DNA from: Cardinalis cardinalis | Taxonomy: Eukaryota; Chordata; Aves; Passeriformes; Cardinalidae | Length of the DNA: 64,000 bases | Direction: 5' to 3' | NCBI GenBank assembly: GCA_014549065.1 | Contig: JACDOX010000009.1 | Span: 10,707,511 to 10,771,510, forward strand | In this document: one piece after another, positions 21,629 to 34,900 of the stretch | Layout: every line of letters begins with the position of its first letter | How positions within the stretch are numbered: position 1 is the first letter of the stretch | Translations under genes and position numbers: made by a program | The notes under the pieces: generated by a model | Told to the model about the DNA's origin: nothing | Database searches by the model: none | What the model saw: only the letters and a program-made list of their open reading frames with translations

Positions 21629-24600
21629 ATTAACTCATACTAACTTGCAATATTTTTGAGAAATTAAATTATGGCAAAGAGATAAGAGAAAAATCTTCTG
21701 GAAACACAACAGAAATAGAAAGTTTGTTTAATGACCTATAAATTAAATTAAATATGTACTATGGAAGATAAGAACAAAGAGAAATTCCCCACATTATAAT
21801 GCTCTAAGTCTCTAATCATTTTTCCTACTAATCACATCTCAGCTAGGAAAAAATATTACAATGGCTTAGATATATGTTCTCAATATCTGTAAGGCCCATA
21901 GAGAAGTTTTGCTATTTTTGTAATATTTGGCATTAAATACAGCAAAACAACTAAAAAAGTGATGATACACAGTTTTCAGGGAGCAGACAGCAAGATTTTT
22001 GTGATCCTGAGATAAACAGTGCTGAAAAGTAAACTATAGTAACTTGTCAAAATCACAGATACTACATCTGCATAAAAATGATGCACCTGAATAAGTGTTT
22101 AATATTAATTCCTAAGAAAAATGTATTTGAGAAACACCTTACTAAAAGGCATTCAAAATAATTGTCAAGCCTAGTAAAGAGTAAGTGATGCTGCAGTTAA
22201 TCTTCCAATTTTCCCAACTGAACTGACTGAATTCAAGAAAGTTGCATAATTCACAAAAAAGGAGCAAAATCATTAGTACTCACTGCAAAATCCCTTGCAA
22301 AGATGCAACACCTTGGTTTGCTGATGCCCTAGTNCTGCATTACTTTCTAATGGCACAATGAGCTGTCAATTGAGATTAAGTTCCTTGAAAAGGTCTTTTC
22401 ATTGAATTAAGCTTCTTAATAAAAGTAATTGCTTTTCTAATTCCCCACTGGGCTACTGGAGCATAGTACAGTACCTACTATATAAAAAGTAGAGTCTCAA
22501 TCACTTCAATTGATATTTGGACTGGAACCATAGCATCAAAACCAAAGCTNTGGCCTTGGCAAAATAATATATAAGCAAGAATGGGACTGAATATGTTGCA
22601 AAAAATAAGGAGATATGCTTAATAATTTTAATGTAGAAAAAGAATTCTATGCTAAGTTATACTTAGGCTTCCTTTAATTGATGTATTTTCAAAATCAAAG
22701 AAAACAAGGAATAGGAAGAGCAGCAGCTTTCCCTTGCAATAGATAGATCAGATAGCTAAGGGAAATTGTATTCTACCAACCCAGCTAAGAGAAAAGCATA
22801 TGAAAGGAAGTTTAATGAATAGTCTTACTGAAATGTTGAGATTTTTATTCATGTAATCGCCATCCCCTTCTGAAATTTACACTTTGTAAAAGAGGTTATG
22901 TCTTGGCAAAGACTACCCTGAATTTATAGCAGATTTTATGGATCTATCTCCACTTGCAAATTTGGTGCTGTGTAATAAAAAANAAGGGGGGTTGTTGGTT
23001 TTTGTTGTCTTTTGTAGGTGTTCTTTTATTTTATGGAACTAGCATGTGGAACTAGTTGGTCTGCACAGCAGAGAACCAAATTATTTTTGTTGAGAAAACA
23101 TATCCTTGGAAAAGCACAATGTACAGTGATTCATGCTGCACAGCTATGGAATATTTGTTTCTTTTCCCAAATAGTCCAAGCTGATCAAAGGAATGTAGAT
23201 ACTGAGATCCTGTGCAACAATCAGCTGCTGCATTAAAATGAAAAATCGATATATTGAAAACAAGTGGAACCTTTTAGGGTGCTTCTTTAACTAAAGTAGT
23301 TATTAGTTTTTATTAAGAATCACAAAGATTTTGTTACCTAAACCCCACAATATTACAGTGAGATTCAGGAGAGCCTTTCTCTTCTTAGTCCTGATGCTGA
23401 CTAGCAGGATAACTCTGAGATTCCTCTTTCTTTAANTTGAGGTCTGCTTTCCCACTCATTTCTCTTGTCTAAATGTGAATAAAGCAGAACTGCTTTTNGT
23501 ATAGCACCTGGTATAGCTGCAGTACAATTTCCTATAGGCTGTCCCTATGACATTTTAGTGAGACAATGGAGAGATATTTTGGAAATAGCAGTTAAAAAAC
23601 TAAAAATCATTCTTTTGGATGTGTATGCCTCCACAGAAGCCAGAGAGATTGGTCTATAAGTTTTTTTCTGGCTTTCTCTTTACAAATGCAGAAACACTGA
23701 AAATGGTGAGCATGAAATTAAATACTTAATTAGATTTCCATCTATACCTATTAACTAAATCTCCATTAGATTATAGTGAAATTTCCTTCCACAGAATAAT
23801 TACAAAGAGTTAATTGAACANACTGGTCAAAAAACACAGTAAGATTTTTGTCTATTTACAGGTTGTTTCATTTTTTAAATTTTATTTTTTAGCAGGCTGC
23901 CTTAAATATTTCTATGTTGCCCCAATTTTTATAATTAGAAACCATATCTGTTTCAGTGCATTGCATAAGTAATGAGTAGATTTTCTGCATTAAGCTGATC
24001 ATCTCTCAGAACTGAGGAGAGAGAAAAAGTGAAGCATACTTAAATAGAGTAATAGACCCTTTCTTCCTTGGATCATGTAAAGAATGCTCTTTTTAGTTGT
24101 CCTACCAGTTACGAAGTTTTTAGTTGTAAACAACACAGAAGAATATTAAGTACAATGCAGAGGTTTAACTAGAGACTTCTAATGAAAGATTTTCAGTGGG
24201 CTGACTGTAAGGCTGCTCAGAATTCAAGCAATAAAATTGCTTTGGAGAAGTGAACATAAAGTTCAACCTGTGTTGTATATTAGATGATTACATCACAGGA
24301 CATTCCATAACCAGCTTCACCTTGTTATCCCATGATAGCTGTGTCAAANTAATTTCTATCTTGCAAAATCAATTCTCAACCTTGAAAAAAAATATTAAAG
24401 TCCACCTTTATTATTCATTAATTAAAAATAAAAAAGAGTTTGTAGCTATGGAAAACAACATCCTTAATTAAAAAGTAATTTCAGACATTGATTTTAAATG
24501 TGGTTGTTATATATAAATTGTCTGTTATGCCAAATGGTGCATACATCAGAAGGGCTATACATGGTATGAGCAGAAACAGGCAAGCACCTGTGAGACACAA

Positions 24601-27600
24601 AGTTCTCCTACTTAACTATATGTACAGCCTGATCTTAAAGAAATACTTCCTGCATTGCTAGTAGCTAACATTCTTCTGNATACCAGACATTATAGCTTTT
24701 TATAATTTTTAGTATATTTCTAAACAGGGAGATACATATTGAAGGATACTTTTAGCAGTCTTTTATGGATTTCATTCCATTTCTGTATATTTTCCCTGGA
24801 GCTTGACTGAAAATAAATGTTTTGCATTTTACATATATACAAAGATATCCAATTAGACTGCTGTAATCTGTGAAGTTACATTACTTAGAGGCATTAAGAT
24901 CATTGTGCACTGTTCAAGAACTACCTCCTGTTCAAAACACCCATTTACTCTTAAAACTCTGAGCAGATGCTTTTCCTTTTTTAAAGTGTACTGTTCATCC
25001 CTCAAAAANTGAATAAAATACAGAACAACACCATTGCACACAAAATTAAGGGAAAGCTCATGAACACCCAATAGTATTAAAATTATTCTGTCAAAATAAT
25101 TTATAGACATATAGAATTATTGCAAAAGGACCCCTTTTNAAAAAAAAATCAGTAACAAAAGCAGAACTAAAATAGAATTAATTTTATAAGAAATGTTTCT
25201 CCAAATAGACGTAGTCTTTAAAGATCATTTAAAAGTTAAAATTGACCAAAAATTAGTGAAAAAAAAAACCCTCCTTCTTTCTAATATTAATTTATCTCAA
25301 ATTCTTTGCTATACATAGTAATTTCTGGATCCGGCACTGAAACTGAAAAACAAGTTTGCTCACACCCCACAATATCATAGAAAGTTGGTTTAGAAACCCA
25401 CAACAAGCTTATAATAGAAACCCTAAGGGTTCTTTAAGCAAGTGTTAGCTCACAGTTTAAGATGACTGGTTGTCCATTGCTAGCAGTGAAAATGCAATCA
25501 ATGCAGTTTATAGGACCTAGAGATGCTCAGCAGCCCCAGTGCGAGTGTCCATGANGAACTGAGCTGTCAGGGCTGTTATCTGTCTAGGCTGCACCAAACA
25601 GATCCTTATCAGCTGCACAGGGTGAGCACTTTTTTCCATGTCGACACCCATACATGGGCATTTCAATTCCAGTGTCACAATCTTCTAGCTGAATTTTGCT
25701 GCTGTCACTGAGCACCTCTTTNAAGTAGCGCTTAAAATAGTGAAAAATAAAGTTTCTCTTTTTTTTCTTATTTTAAAGGACTGTTTGGCTTGCATTTTTA
25801 AAATAATATTCAGAGTTCACCTAATTAAAATGGAGTATGCAGCCTTGACCTCCCTGTAATTAACTCTTCTTTTTTTTCAAATCAGTAGCAGTTCCTTTTA
25901 AATCAATGGGGTTGTTCTGTCTCCGTGGAAACACTGCTAANTTTCCAGCTTAAAAACCTGTACCAGGACAATGGTACTTTTGCCAGACCAGCTCTGACAA
26001 ACAAGATGTGTTTTTTAGATGCCATGGCTACACAGTTCTCTGCATTTCTCTGACCTGAGAGATCTCAGCTGGGTTCTGAAACTTTGGTGTCTCATGGAGT
26101 TGGTATTTCATATCCACATTTTTCTTACACCCAAGCAGTCCAGTCTGACTTCAGAACAGCTATTGAGGCCAATACCTTTGGGACAGGCAAAAGGGCCCTT
26201 GTAGGATCATTCCTGATCTCCTCTGCTCTTAGGTGAACCCCACGAGCAGCAGGCATGATGAGTCACAGTCAGATGGGACAAGCTTGGAGTGCCTATGGCA
26301 TGGGCTGAACCATGAGACTCTCATAAGGGCATGAGAAATACTCACTGCATTGTTTCACAGATGCTATGAAGAATTTTCCAGAAGATAAATATTTTGAGTT
26401 GGCAGAAAATGTACCCTTTATAGCCTTGTCAGGAGCTGGCTCCTACACAGCAGTATAGAGAAAACAGCTTGCCTCCTCCTGGAGCAGCATCAGTTATGGA
26501 ATAAGTTGGTATAAATTTATTTTATTAAAAAGAGAAAATAGAAAGAGGTATGTTCCCATAAAATTTAAATTAAAAATAAACAGTCTTATGAAGAGAATTA
26601 TCAATTCTTATGACGAGAATTATCAATTTCATTGTTTTATGAACTACTTGATTACCATTTGTTCTGATTTAACATGATTTAACATGGCTGTTTGAACAAG
26701 AGCACGGAGCAGCAAGGATACTACCAGGGGCTACTGTTTGTTCCAAAACCTGTGACTCTGCATATCTTCTATTCATTTACAGATGTGGATCAGGAGAAGA
26801 ACAGAACAATTTGATTACCTGACAAGATTGAGCTGGCAGCAAAAAGTTCCAGAACNTGTTCTTGTTTTGGGTTCAGTTTCTATTAATTGGAAAGTTAAAA
26901 GATTTGAAAGGCATTTACACATGAAGTATAACACTGAATAGCAGTAAAGCAACNGTTACCTTATTAAAAAATCCCACTTTAAGTAATATTGTGATTCCAT
27001 TGAAATCAAGGTGTCTGCATCATTGAATGACTGTGTTTTTATCAACCAAGTCATGTTGCTTCTTAGGTCTGGATTTTTGGGGGCAGTTATAAGAAAGAAA
27101 ATAAATCAGCCTTGCATTATCATAACCAAGATTGATGGAGTTAGTACTCTAGGCTGACTATAAAAAAGACAGAAATGTGTAAAGTACAGCAAACTGAACT
27201 TCTGTGAAGTTACAGTAAACCAAATGAGTTGGTATACTATGGAAGAGTGTAGAAATGAAAACNTGCAGTAGAAAAGTCAGAAATTACATTTTCTCTAATG
27301 CTATTCCACATATCTTTTGATATTCCTGCTGAACTCCATCTTTGCAAATCAGGCATACTTGCAAATAAATTCGGTAGGAACATGATTCATGTATGCTTGG
27401 TGTCTGAACATGTGTTGCACCCCAAGGAATGGCACACAATTTATGTTATTCTACCAATAACACTTTTGCAGCATACACAGCAGAAAATGGCTTTGTCTAC
27501 ATCTTCAATAATGTGTACTACCTCAGATCAGCAGTTTTCCATTCAAGCTTTAATCAAAACAATACTGAGCTTTCACATGGGGCTGTAGATAAGCCTTTTG

Positions 27601-27769
27601 CTAGAAGCTGGCTCAGAATCTCCTCATTCATTCAAATGTTTCTGGAAAGTTCATTTTAACTAAATGTACACATTTTTGCTGCCCAGTGAGAAAGTTTATT
27701 CTCTGAAGGGAGACTTGCTGCAAGAGTGCAAAGCTTTGTTTAAATAGCTAACTGAAGCAGAAAAAAAGC
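21629..27769. other. AT-rich non-coding stretch
   Basis: No coding exon or clear repeat family is seen. Items of note are a plus-strand acceptor-like 'ttgtcttttgtag' near 23017 without a convincing donor, a paired TAATTA block at 25820-25865 and a 22-bp tandem duplication at 26584-26627. The frames are all short and without family resemblance. Confidence 0.5.
26584..26627. repeat. 22-bp tandem duplication (two copies, one mismatch)
   Basis: Copies TCTTATGAAGAGAATTATCA.. (26584-26605) and TCTTATGACGAGAATTATCA.. (26606-26627) are directly adjacent and differ at one position. This looks like a recent local duplication, perhaps by replication slippage. Confidence 0.95.
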
Positions 27770-27805
27770 ATGGCAATACCAGAAAGAAGTTATATTTCTG
27801 TCGAG
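27770..27805 (+). other. Candidate first coding exon segment ending at a consensus donor
   Basis: The ATG at 27770 has A at -3 and G at +4 and an in-frame TAA twelve bases further upstream than the adjacent codons CTG AAG CAG AAA AAA AGC. Twelve codons (MAIPERSYISVE) lead in phase 0 to GTCGAG|GTAAGT at 27805/27806, which matches the donor consensus fully. The next good plus-strand acceptor with an open phase-0 frame is at 32636. No family is recognised. A perfect donor can occur by chance in a window of this size. Confidence 0.25.
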
Positions 27806-30800
27806 GTAAGTCTAAGTTATTGATGTTACTAAAACTTATTTCCTAATGATTCACATGCAATTTATTTCCTTCCACTTTACACTTCTTTGGTCAAGAGACT
27901 TCCAATGCATCCAGCTGAACTAAAGATCAGTTTTTGTTAATAGAGAAACTAATAAATGTTACTCTTATGAGGACAATCTGTAGATCTTCATCATTTTACA
28001 TGATACTAGTAAGCATTTAACAGGTATTTTTTTACAAAATGTTTCAGGCTGTCAGTGGAATGGAAAATTATTTGACTTCCATGCACAACATAAATAAAAT
28101 TGGAAAAAAAAAATACATACTCCTGGTATCAGCATTGCCATTATAAAACACCATGTAGAGCAGTTTTAGGATTGTATTGTTGATAACATGTAAGAACTAT
28201 AGCTTGATTATGAAAAAATAAAAGGGCAAGAGCAAAATATCTTACATTTTTACTAAAAATAGTCATATTCTTTGCAATATAGAAAATTCAGGTTTGTGCA
28301 TGGAAAACCCTCTTATTAGCAAACTCTTTTATGTTTCTTACAGTAAAAAAAAAAGCAAATTATACCCTGTGTGCCAGGCTAAAACTGTCACTCTGCAGTT
28401 ACAATTTTGACAATGGATATTTAAATGGTNTATAATAAATACAATTTTTTTTTGCAGGAAAAAGATCTAAGCATATTAAATAAAAGGAGTGCAAACTGAT
28501 GTTCTATGTGGCATGGAATAGCAGTATTTCTCTTTGTCTTGTTCTCTTAGTACTTTGAATATAGAGGAATATTTGCTTACAGGGCAGAAGAGAAGGTTGT
28601 CAACCATTAGAAATTTCAGACAGGATTTACAGCTATGATAAATTATTGTTCTTTCTTTTTTTTTTTAACATTTTTACTCAGTTAAAAAAACCCAAAGAAA
28701 CAGCTATAATTTAAAGTAGTGAAATAATATCCCTTTCTACCATTATAATTATATCTCTCCCCAGCTGTAAATTTGCAAGATCAATGAGATTAAAGATAAC
28801 AGCATCTCAAAAAAGGACATGAATTATATTCTTCCCAGCTACTTAAAATAGAAAAGTTAACATATATTTCAACAAGAAAATCAAACCTTGGGTTGCTGAA
28901 AGGGCAGTCTGAATCTCAGAACAATAATTATATTAAGACATGGTGTTGAATAAAGTGTCTAAAGCTCTACTACAGCCAATAAATTCCAAAGGAAAGTATT
29001 GCTCAAATTATCTGTGCTATGCATGTACAGGTTCTGCATCTTCACTGATTTAGGCACGTGCTCAGCACTACACAAATGCTTACAGATACATCTACTGTGA
29101 CTTAGCACTCTTAAAGCTCCATATGGTGAAGTAGGTGGCAGGATAAATTTCTTGAGCAGAAGTCTGTATGATGAGAAAGTTATTCTTATACGAATCTTTG
29201 CATAATGGAGTAAAACACTTTCTGCTGTGTTGTTATTTCAGAAGACTTTTTTTTTACTTACACACAGGTACACAGAAGCTATTTCTTAATTTATTCTTAA
29301 AATGAAACTAACATGCTTAATAAATTGATGACCGATTAGAAATTGAAATAACAAAAACATTGAAAATGGTAAGGGGACATGGAAATACACAACAAAAAAT
29401 TGAGGATTCTACTTTTATTCCTTAGAACAAATTCCTGTGAAAATTCACTTTCAACAAGATTCATAGAATCTGATGTTTGGAGAATAAATAAGCCTCAGGG
29501 TAATGAAAGTAGCATCAATTCAAGGTTTACCTTCCACCCTTTCATTTATTCCTTTTCTTCCTCCCACATTCCCTCTCAACCTTGCCTCAACTCTCCAGAA
29601 TTTCAATTGGAAAAACAGGGCAGGCAAAGTTGAGCTGAGAATGCACAGAATCTGTTTAAATGTCTATACACCCATAATGCAATAAACCCACAAATGGAAA
29701 AATCTCCAAATGTGTGATTGCCAACCACCTAATTTCTGGATGAAGTGTAAATAATGTATTAAAAATCCATTTACTAATATTTCACATNTTAAATCTTGAT
29801 TCATAGATGCCGTACAAATCTCTCCTTAGTGTAACCCACTGAAGCTCAGCATAACCCATTTAAGGACAGGTCTAGATGCTAAAAGCCTTCTGGGACTTTA
29901 GTTTGCAGCTTAAAAAGGAATACAAAATTGACAGTATAGAATAAGAAAAGAACACTTTGACAATACACTTGTCTGAAAATAGATTTTTCTATGGTGCTAT
30001 TTGATTTCTATTTGGAGGACAAACACCACAATACTGGCTACAATACCAGTTCTCCATCCATAAATATTGGCTTCAGAAGCTAGGTTTCATTTTTTTTATG
30101 GCCCAGAACTAAATACAACAGCTGCTATTTAGCAAACATAAAATCATCACGTCTGATAAAAATAACATACTTATTAATGTTGCATTGCAATAGATTTGTT
30201 GATATTGTTTGTTTCAAATGACTATGCAGTGCTGAAAAACAGAAAAATGATGAAGAGCTGGAATAAAATTTTTCCCAAGAGGAAAACCCAGGGGTTTTCA
30301 GTTTCCCACTGCAGACAGGCAAAGCCTCATGCTCCAAGGCTGCACATGCCAAGGTTTAAAACCAGAGCTCTTGGGAATCAGAGCAAGCAGTTCCAGAGGC
30401 ATTGGAAAATGGCCTCTGTATGGCTCAATTTTGGGGTGCAGACAGCAGCATCAAGGGCTGAGCAGGACATTTGGTGCATTCNCAAGAGAAGGGATAGAAG
30501 TATTTTTTGCACTAGTCAAGTCCATCTTGTGAATAGTTGGGATGTACAAATTATCATAAATAAATTCAGAGATGTGCTGAGAATCTTAATTTTAATTTTA
30601 TACAAACATGGATCCTGTGTTCTTGCATATTTTCCATGAATATAATCAAATAGTAGCCTGGAAANTCTTTCTAAAAATGAGAATTGGAAACTAGTTTGCA
30701 TGAACTTGTTAAGCTAGGTTGCACTAACACTAACTGTAATAAAATTTTAAATTAGGGCCTTGCCACTAAAGATTTGCTTTCCCTTGCTTTTCCAGCTGAT

Positions 30801-32635
30801 GCTACCATACCCAAGAAAGCTTTTAAAATGTAAACATGAAATATATAGCCAAAGAATTGTATAAAAAGCCCCTTAAGATCAATCTTCCACTCCAGAGAAA
30901 GACAGATTAAAAAAAAGTAATGTAAAACAATTCCCTGTAGGTTTGTGAAGAATTTTGCTACAAGAATAAGGCTGAGAATGACATATTTGCCCTTCCCTAA
31001 TGGTAGCCTANGTGACATTGTTCTGCACAGCATAGTTTTGGACATATTTTGAGACTTAAAGTTATTTTTAAAACTTGAATATGTGGAAATTAATGAGAAA
31101 ATACTATCTTCAGTGAAGGCAGCCTCATCAACAGAACTACAATTTTTTGTAACCTTACTTATTGAAAAACAATTAGATTGTATGCATTACTACTCAGAGT
31201 GTATATTCTGCTTAAAANAATTTTGATGGGTATCATTTCACACCATTTCCATAGTTAAAGTTGAACTTGAAAGCAGTGGAACAGATTTTGGCATTACTAT
31301 AACGCATTTGTAAATGAGGAGTCTGCCAAAGTAATTGGAGTTTTATTTTCATGGATGACTCATTACTTAGCTGAAAGCAGCTTGGGTAGCAAACATGTTT
31401 TCCAAAATTTCATCTGAGAATATCAGAGATGATTTTTTCATACATCTTTAAAATTATTTCTTCTGACAACTACTTTTGTGATTGATTTTAACTTGTTAAA
31501 TCAGATGTTAAAAGTCTACTCATTTTAACAATTCCTGAACTACTTCAGACTTCCTAAAAGGCTTAGGATGACAGTTATTGTGGGATGCCAAACACCATAA
31601 AAACTATGTGTCAGAGCTAGAAAATTTAAGAGACTTCTAATGGTTTTTTTATAACTGTTTTAGATGCATTTCTGAATACTCATATAAATTAAAAAGCTAA
31701 GATGAAAGTAGAGGATTTTATCTATAATAATTTATTTCATAGTTATCTTGTGCCTTCACAATGGTTGCAGCTAGATTTCTTTAATTTGAATCAAAAGAAA
31801 AATAAAGCAAAAGAAATTAGCAGCTGTCCATCTGCGAAGAAACCTTTGCCTCCAGCAAGACCCAAGTATAATAATTTACTCCTCCTGAGGCTAAAGTTAA
31901 CATAAAGCAGCTTCTAACTGAAAAGCAATTTAACAATTCTAATCACGAAGGTTCAAAACCCCATCTTTTTATTTAGCCAAAAGTCTTGTTTCATAGATTT
32001 TGCTTGAAAAAATCAGCCTCCATTTATGCCAACTTTCAAAATGAGAAGATATCTTTAGATAACTAAGACATCATATGTAATCTCAGGTCCTTCCCTCTTC
32101 TTATTAAACTTGATTTGGTAAACTACTGTAAAACCGAAATATTTCTTAGCCTTCCAATAATTAATTACATCAACTTTTTGTTCCATCAGAAATTGCTGTA
32201 TCATATGCTGTATCATAAGTGAAATAAAACTTTTTTGAGAACGCTCTTAAGCCTGAAGAACAGCGTCTAATGTTTAAGAAAATGCCATTACAGTGTACTT
32301 TTACAAGCTCTAAACTTAGCCTCAAGGGGGTGTTTTTGTTGGTTTTTTCCCACTCCTTGATATATTTTGTAGAGACAGTAAATTTTGCAAAATTATTGCA
32401 AGTTTTTAAATCAAGATCTGTCATTTAGTGGGTGAAGATAAGAGCTCTTAATTTAAATTTTATTTCCCATTCTCTGAATGAAAACAAAATGTAATTTGTA
32501 AATGCATATGTTAATAGATACTTCAAAATTATTTAATTTTGTTCCCACTAAACTTCATGCAGGTTTTTCCGTCTTCTAGACCAGGAACAGATTTTGGTAG
32601 ATTCTTACTGCAAATTCTTCTCTTGTGTTTTACAG
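27806..32635. other. AT-rich non-coding stretch, possible intron
   Basis: No clear repeat copy is seen. An acceptor-like 'tttttttttgcag' ends at 28458 and is followed by AATAAA within 30 nt. A somewhat GC-richer block at 30280-30480 carries a plus frame of 147 codons (30196-30639) with no family resemblance. A 12-bp direct repeat (TGCTGTATCATA twice) is at 32194-32217. Confidence 0.5.
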
Positions 32636-32826
32636 GGTACCACGAAGGCACGCTCCATGGCCCTGCTGAGGCTGTGCCAGGAATACCTCAAATACTTCAC
32701 AGCCAGATCACTCTGAACCTGAAGTCTTCTATGTGTAACACAACCACTGGTCTACTCAGAACTGGCAGGCACATCACTAGAATAGAATACTATTTTTATC
32801 TTAATAAAAGAGGAGAGAAGTCTTAG
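32636..32826 (+). other. Candidate terminal exon with polyadenylation signal
   Basis: A strong acceptor 'cttctcttgtgttttacag' ends at 32635 and is followed by a block clearly richer in G and C than its surroundings. The phase-0 frame encodes GTTKARSMALLRLC, then QEYLKYFTARSL, and stops (TGA at 32714-32716). A second frame stays open to TAG at 32824-32826. AATAAA is present at 32803-32808. The phase-0 frame looks protein-like but I do not recognise it. It could join the donor at 27805 to give a 38-residue basic microprotein, or be the 3' end of a larger plus-strand or non-coding transcript. A CR1 copy begins only 20 bases further on. Confidence 0.35.
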
Positions 32827-32845
32827 AAGCTTCTTAAAAAATATC

Positions 32846-33285
32846 ATGGAATCATAGAATGGTTTTAGTTGGAAGGGACCTTAAAGATAATTTCGTCTCA
32901 AATCCTCTGCTATGGGCAGAGACACCTTTCACTAGACCAGACTGCTCAAAGCCCCACCCAGCCTGGCCTTGAACACTGCCAGGGATGAGGCATCCACAAC
33001 TCTGGGCAAAACTCCTCCTGTTCCAGTGCCTCACCACCCTCACAGGAAAGAATTTCCTTCTAATACCTAATCAATACCTAATCTAAACCTACTTTCCTTC
33101 ATCTCAAGGCCATTCCCCCTGCTTCTGTTGCTACATGCCCTTTTGAAATCCCTCTCCATCAGAAGAGTACTCTTTCAGGTACTGGGAGGCTGTTCCAAGG
33201 TCTTCCTGGAACCTTCTCTTCTCCAGGCTGAAGAACTCAAACTCTCTCAGGCTGAACCAGGAGAGGTGCTCCAGCCCTCAAATCA
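32846..33285 (-). mobile_element. CR1 LINE fragment, 3' region, antisense on +
   Basis: Two octamer copies (TCATGGAA, TCATAGAA) mark the 3' terminus. They are followed by 'ggttttagttggaagggacc', 'gactgctcaaagccccaccc', 'ctcaccaccctcacaggaaa', 'ttctcttctccaggctgaag' and 'ggagaggtgctccagccctc'. On the minus strand the ORF2 C-terminal motif appears as VVRHWNR (family VVKHWNRLPREV). About 440 bases of the element remain, and the frame is broken. Confidence 0.95.
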
Positions 33286-33949
33286 TTAAAGATGAAAGAA
33301 TAACCTGATCGGTATGAGCAATTTAAAAAATCAAGAGGTATGGGGGGGTTGGGTAAATAAAATATGGTCAAAAATTAAAGGAGTTTTACAAAAAGTGAGA
33401 TCTAATTCATACAAGTAAAACTGAAAATTGGGGAACATCCCAAATGTGTGGATACACTGTTTAAATGACACTATTCTAAAAAGCCATTGAGAGGTTGCCA
33501 GCAGAAGTCCGCAGAGATACTGTTGAGCACTCTCATAAAAGGCTCAGTAGTAAGATGATAATGTGGTTGGTGATAATAAATTAGTCGTGATTGTAAAGAG
33601 AAAAACTTATTACAAGGAATTGCAAAAGTACCTGAAAAATAATGAATGAATTAGCAAAACAAACAAATGAAAAAACACACACACAAAAAATGAGAGGTTT
33701 TACAGTTAAACATTAGAATGCATACTGAGAACTTCATTGTAGAAAACATACAGTATCATAAGAATTTGTTACAACCTGATTAGGAAAAAAGGGAAGCTAC
33801 CAACTTATTAGTGGAAATTTCTGTTTCATTTTTCATTCAAAAGGGACAGCTCAACCGAGTAATTACCAAGTTACAGGCTACTGGAGCCAATTCAGGAATG
33901 AAGTAAGGTTAGCATTTATCTTTCCTCTGAGAGTAGGGAGGACAGCAGG
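33286..33949. other. AT-rich spacer between two CR1 remnants
   Basis: No gene is seen. A short A/CA-rich patch lies at about 33660-33690. The sequence near 33480-33560 might be an eroded CR1 piece, but it is too diverged to call. Confidence 0.45.
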
Positions 33950-34900
33950 ATCAAAAGACGTAAATAGCTGTGCTTAAATTTGAAAAAATAGAATAGAAGG
34001 ATCCAGAGAATAACAATCAGTCTAATTCCAATTCTCACAGAAATTATGGAATAGCTGTCTTTGGGTAAAGACTACAGACAATCTAGAACAGATATCCACT
34101 TGGCAAGAGAAAACATCTATCATCTACTTCCTCACAGTGACCAGGCCTTACTGACAGGTGGAAGGAGTAGATAAAATTCATGTTAATTGCCTTAAATCAT
34201 TTGCCAGTTTAATGTACCATAATAATAAATAAACTAAGAATTAAATAATCTGGATTATACTATTGTAACTGCAGTGCACCATGAATGTGAAGCTATAATT
34301 AGAGCAGTTGCTGCCTGTCAGGCTGGAAGGAAATACTGAGTGGGATTTCACAGGGCCTGTCCTGGATCCAGTATTATTCAATATTTTCATTAAGGATCTG
34401 GATGATGGAATAGAGAGTACATTTATTAAATTTGCAGACAATACTAAGCTGAAAGCATCTGCAAGCACTTTACTGAATAGGATTTGAATTGAAAGTAACC
34501 TTGACAAATTGAAAAAGTAATCTAAAATTAAAAAAAAAAGAAGAAAAAAAAGAGAGAAAAAAAAAGATTCAATTCAATAAAGTACAAAGTATCAAACATA
34601 GGAATAATCTCCATCTGGGAGAAATACAAGAGAGGGAACAAANGACTATGCATCAGATTTAAAGAGGGTAATGTACCACAGAGACACTAAGAGTCGAGAA
34701 CATTTACTATATATGCAGAGCCATTTGATACAGGAAATGTGGACTAATCTTATTTGACACGAGTGCATCTCAGTCTCAACAATTGCCATGGTCAAAGCAC
34801 CCTGTTTAGATAAAGTGCTGCATGAATTTTAGCTACATCAGAAATTTTAATGGGAAAAAACAAAGGACATCATCTTGCCTTTTGGACTGCTGGAAAAAAT
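33950..34900 (+). mobile_element. Very diverged CR1 LINE remnant (reverse transcriptase region), sense on +
   Basis: The best-preserved part, at about 34315-34510, translates to '[20 protein letters not shown]', then '[15 protein letters not shown]' and 'TKLKA', the CR1 palm region whose usual catalytic motif is FADD. Here the second aspartate is asparagine (FADN). Flanking sequence, for example 'ttcaattcaataaagtacaa' at 34568-34587, continues the family. An A/G-rich insertion separates the two parts. Divergence is much higher than in the 3'-end copies elsewhere, so this is an old insertion. The outer limits are approximate. Confidence 0.75.
34527..34567. repeat. Purine-only A/G-rich tract inside the CR1 remnant
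   Basis: About forty consecutive A and G bases, mostly A, interrupt the CR1 reverse transcriptase remnant. It could be an expanded A-rich patch or the tail of a small secondary insertion. Confidence 0.85.

Noticed and set aside
30196..30639. 147-codon plus-strand frame
   Set aside because: The sequence has no recognisable domain and contains a masked base, and no splice or promoter signals support it.
33286..33560. Possible further CR1 extension between the 32.8 kb and 34 kb copies
   Set aside because: No stretch aligns convincingly with any CR1 region I know.
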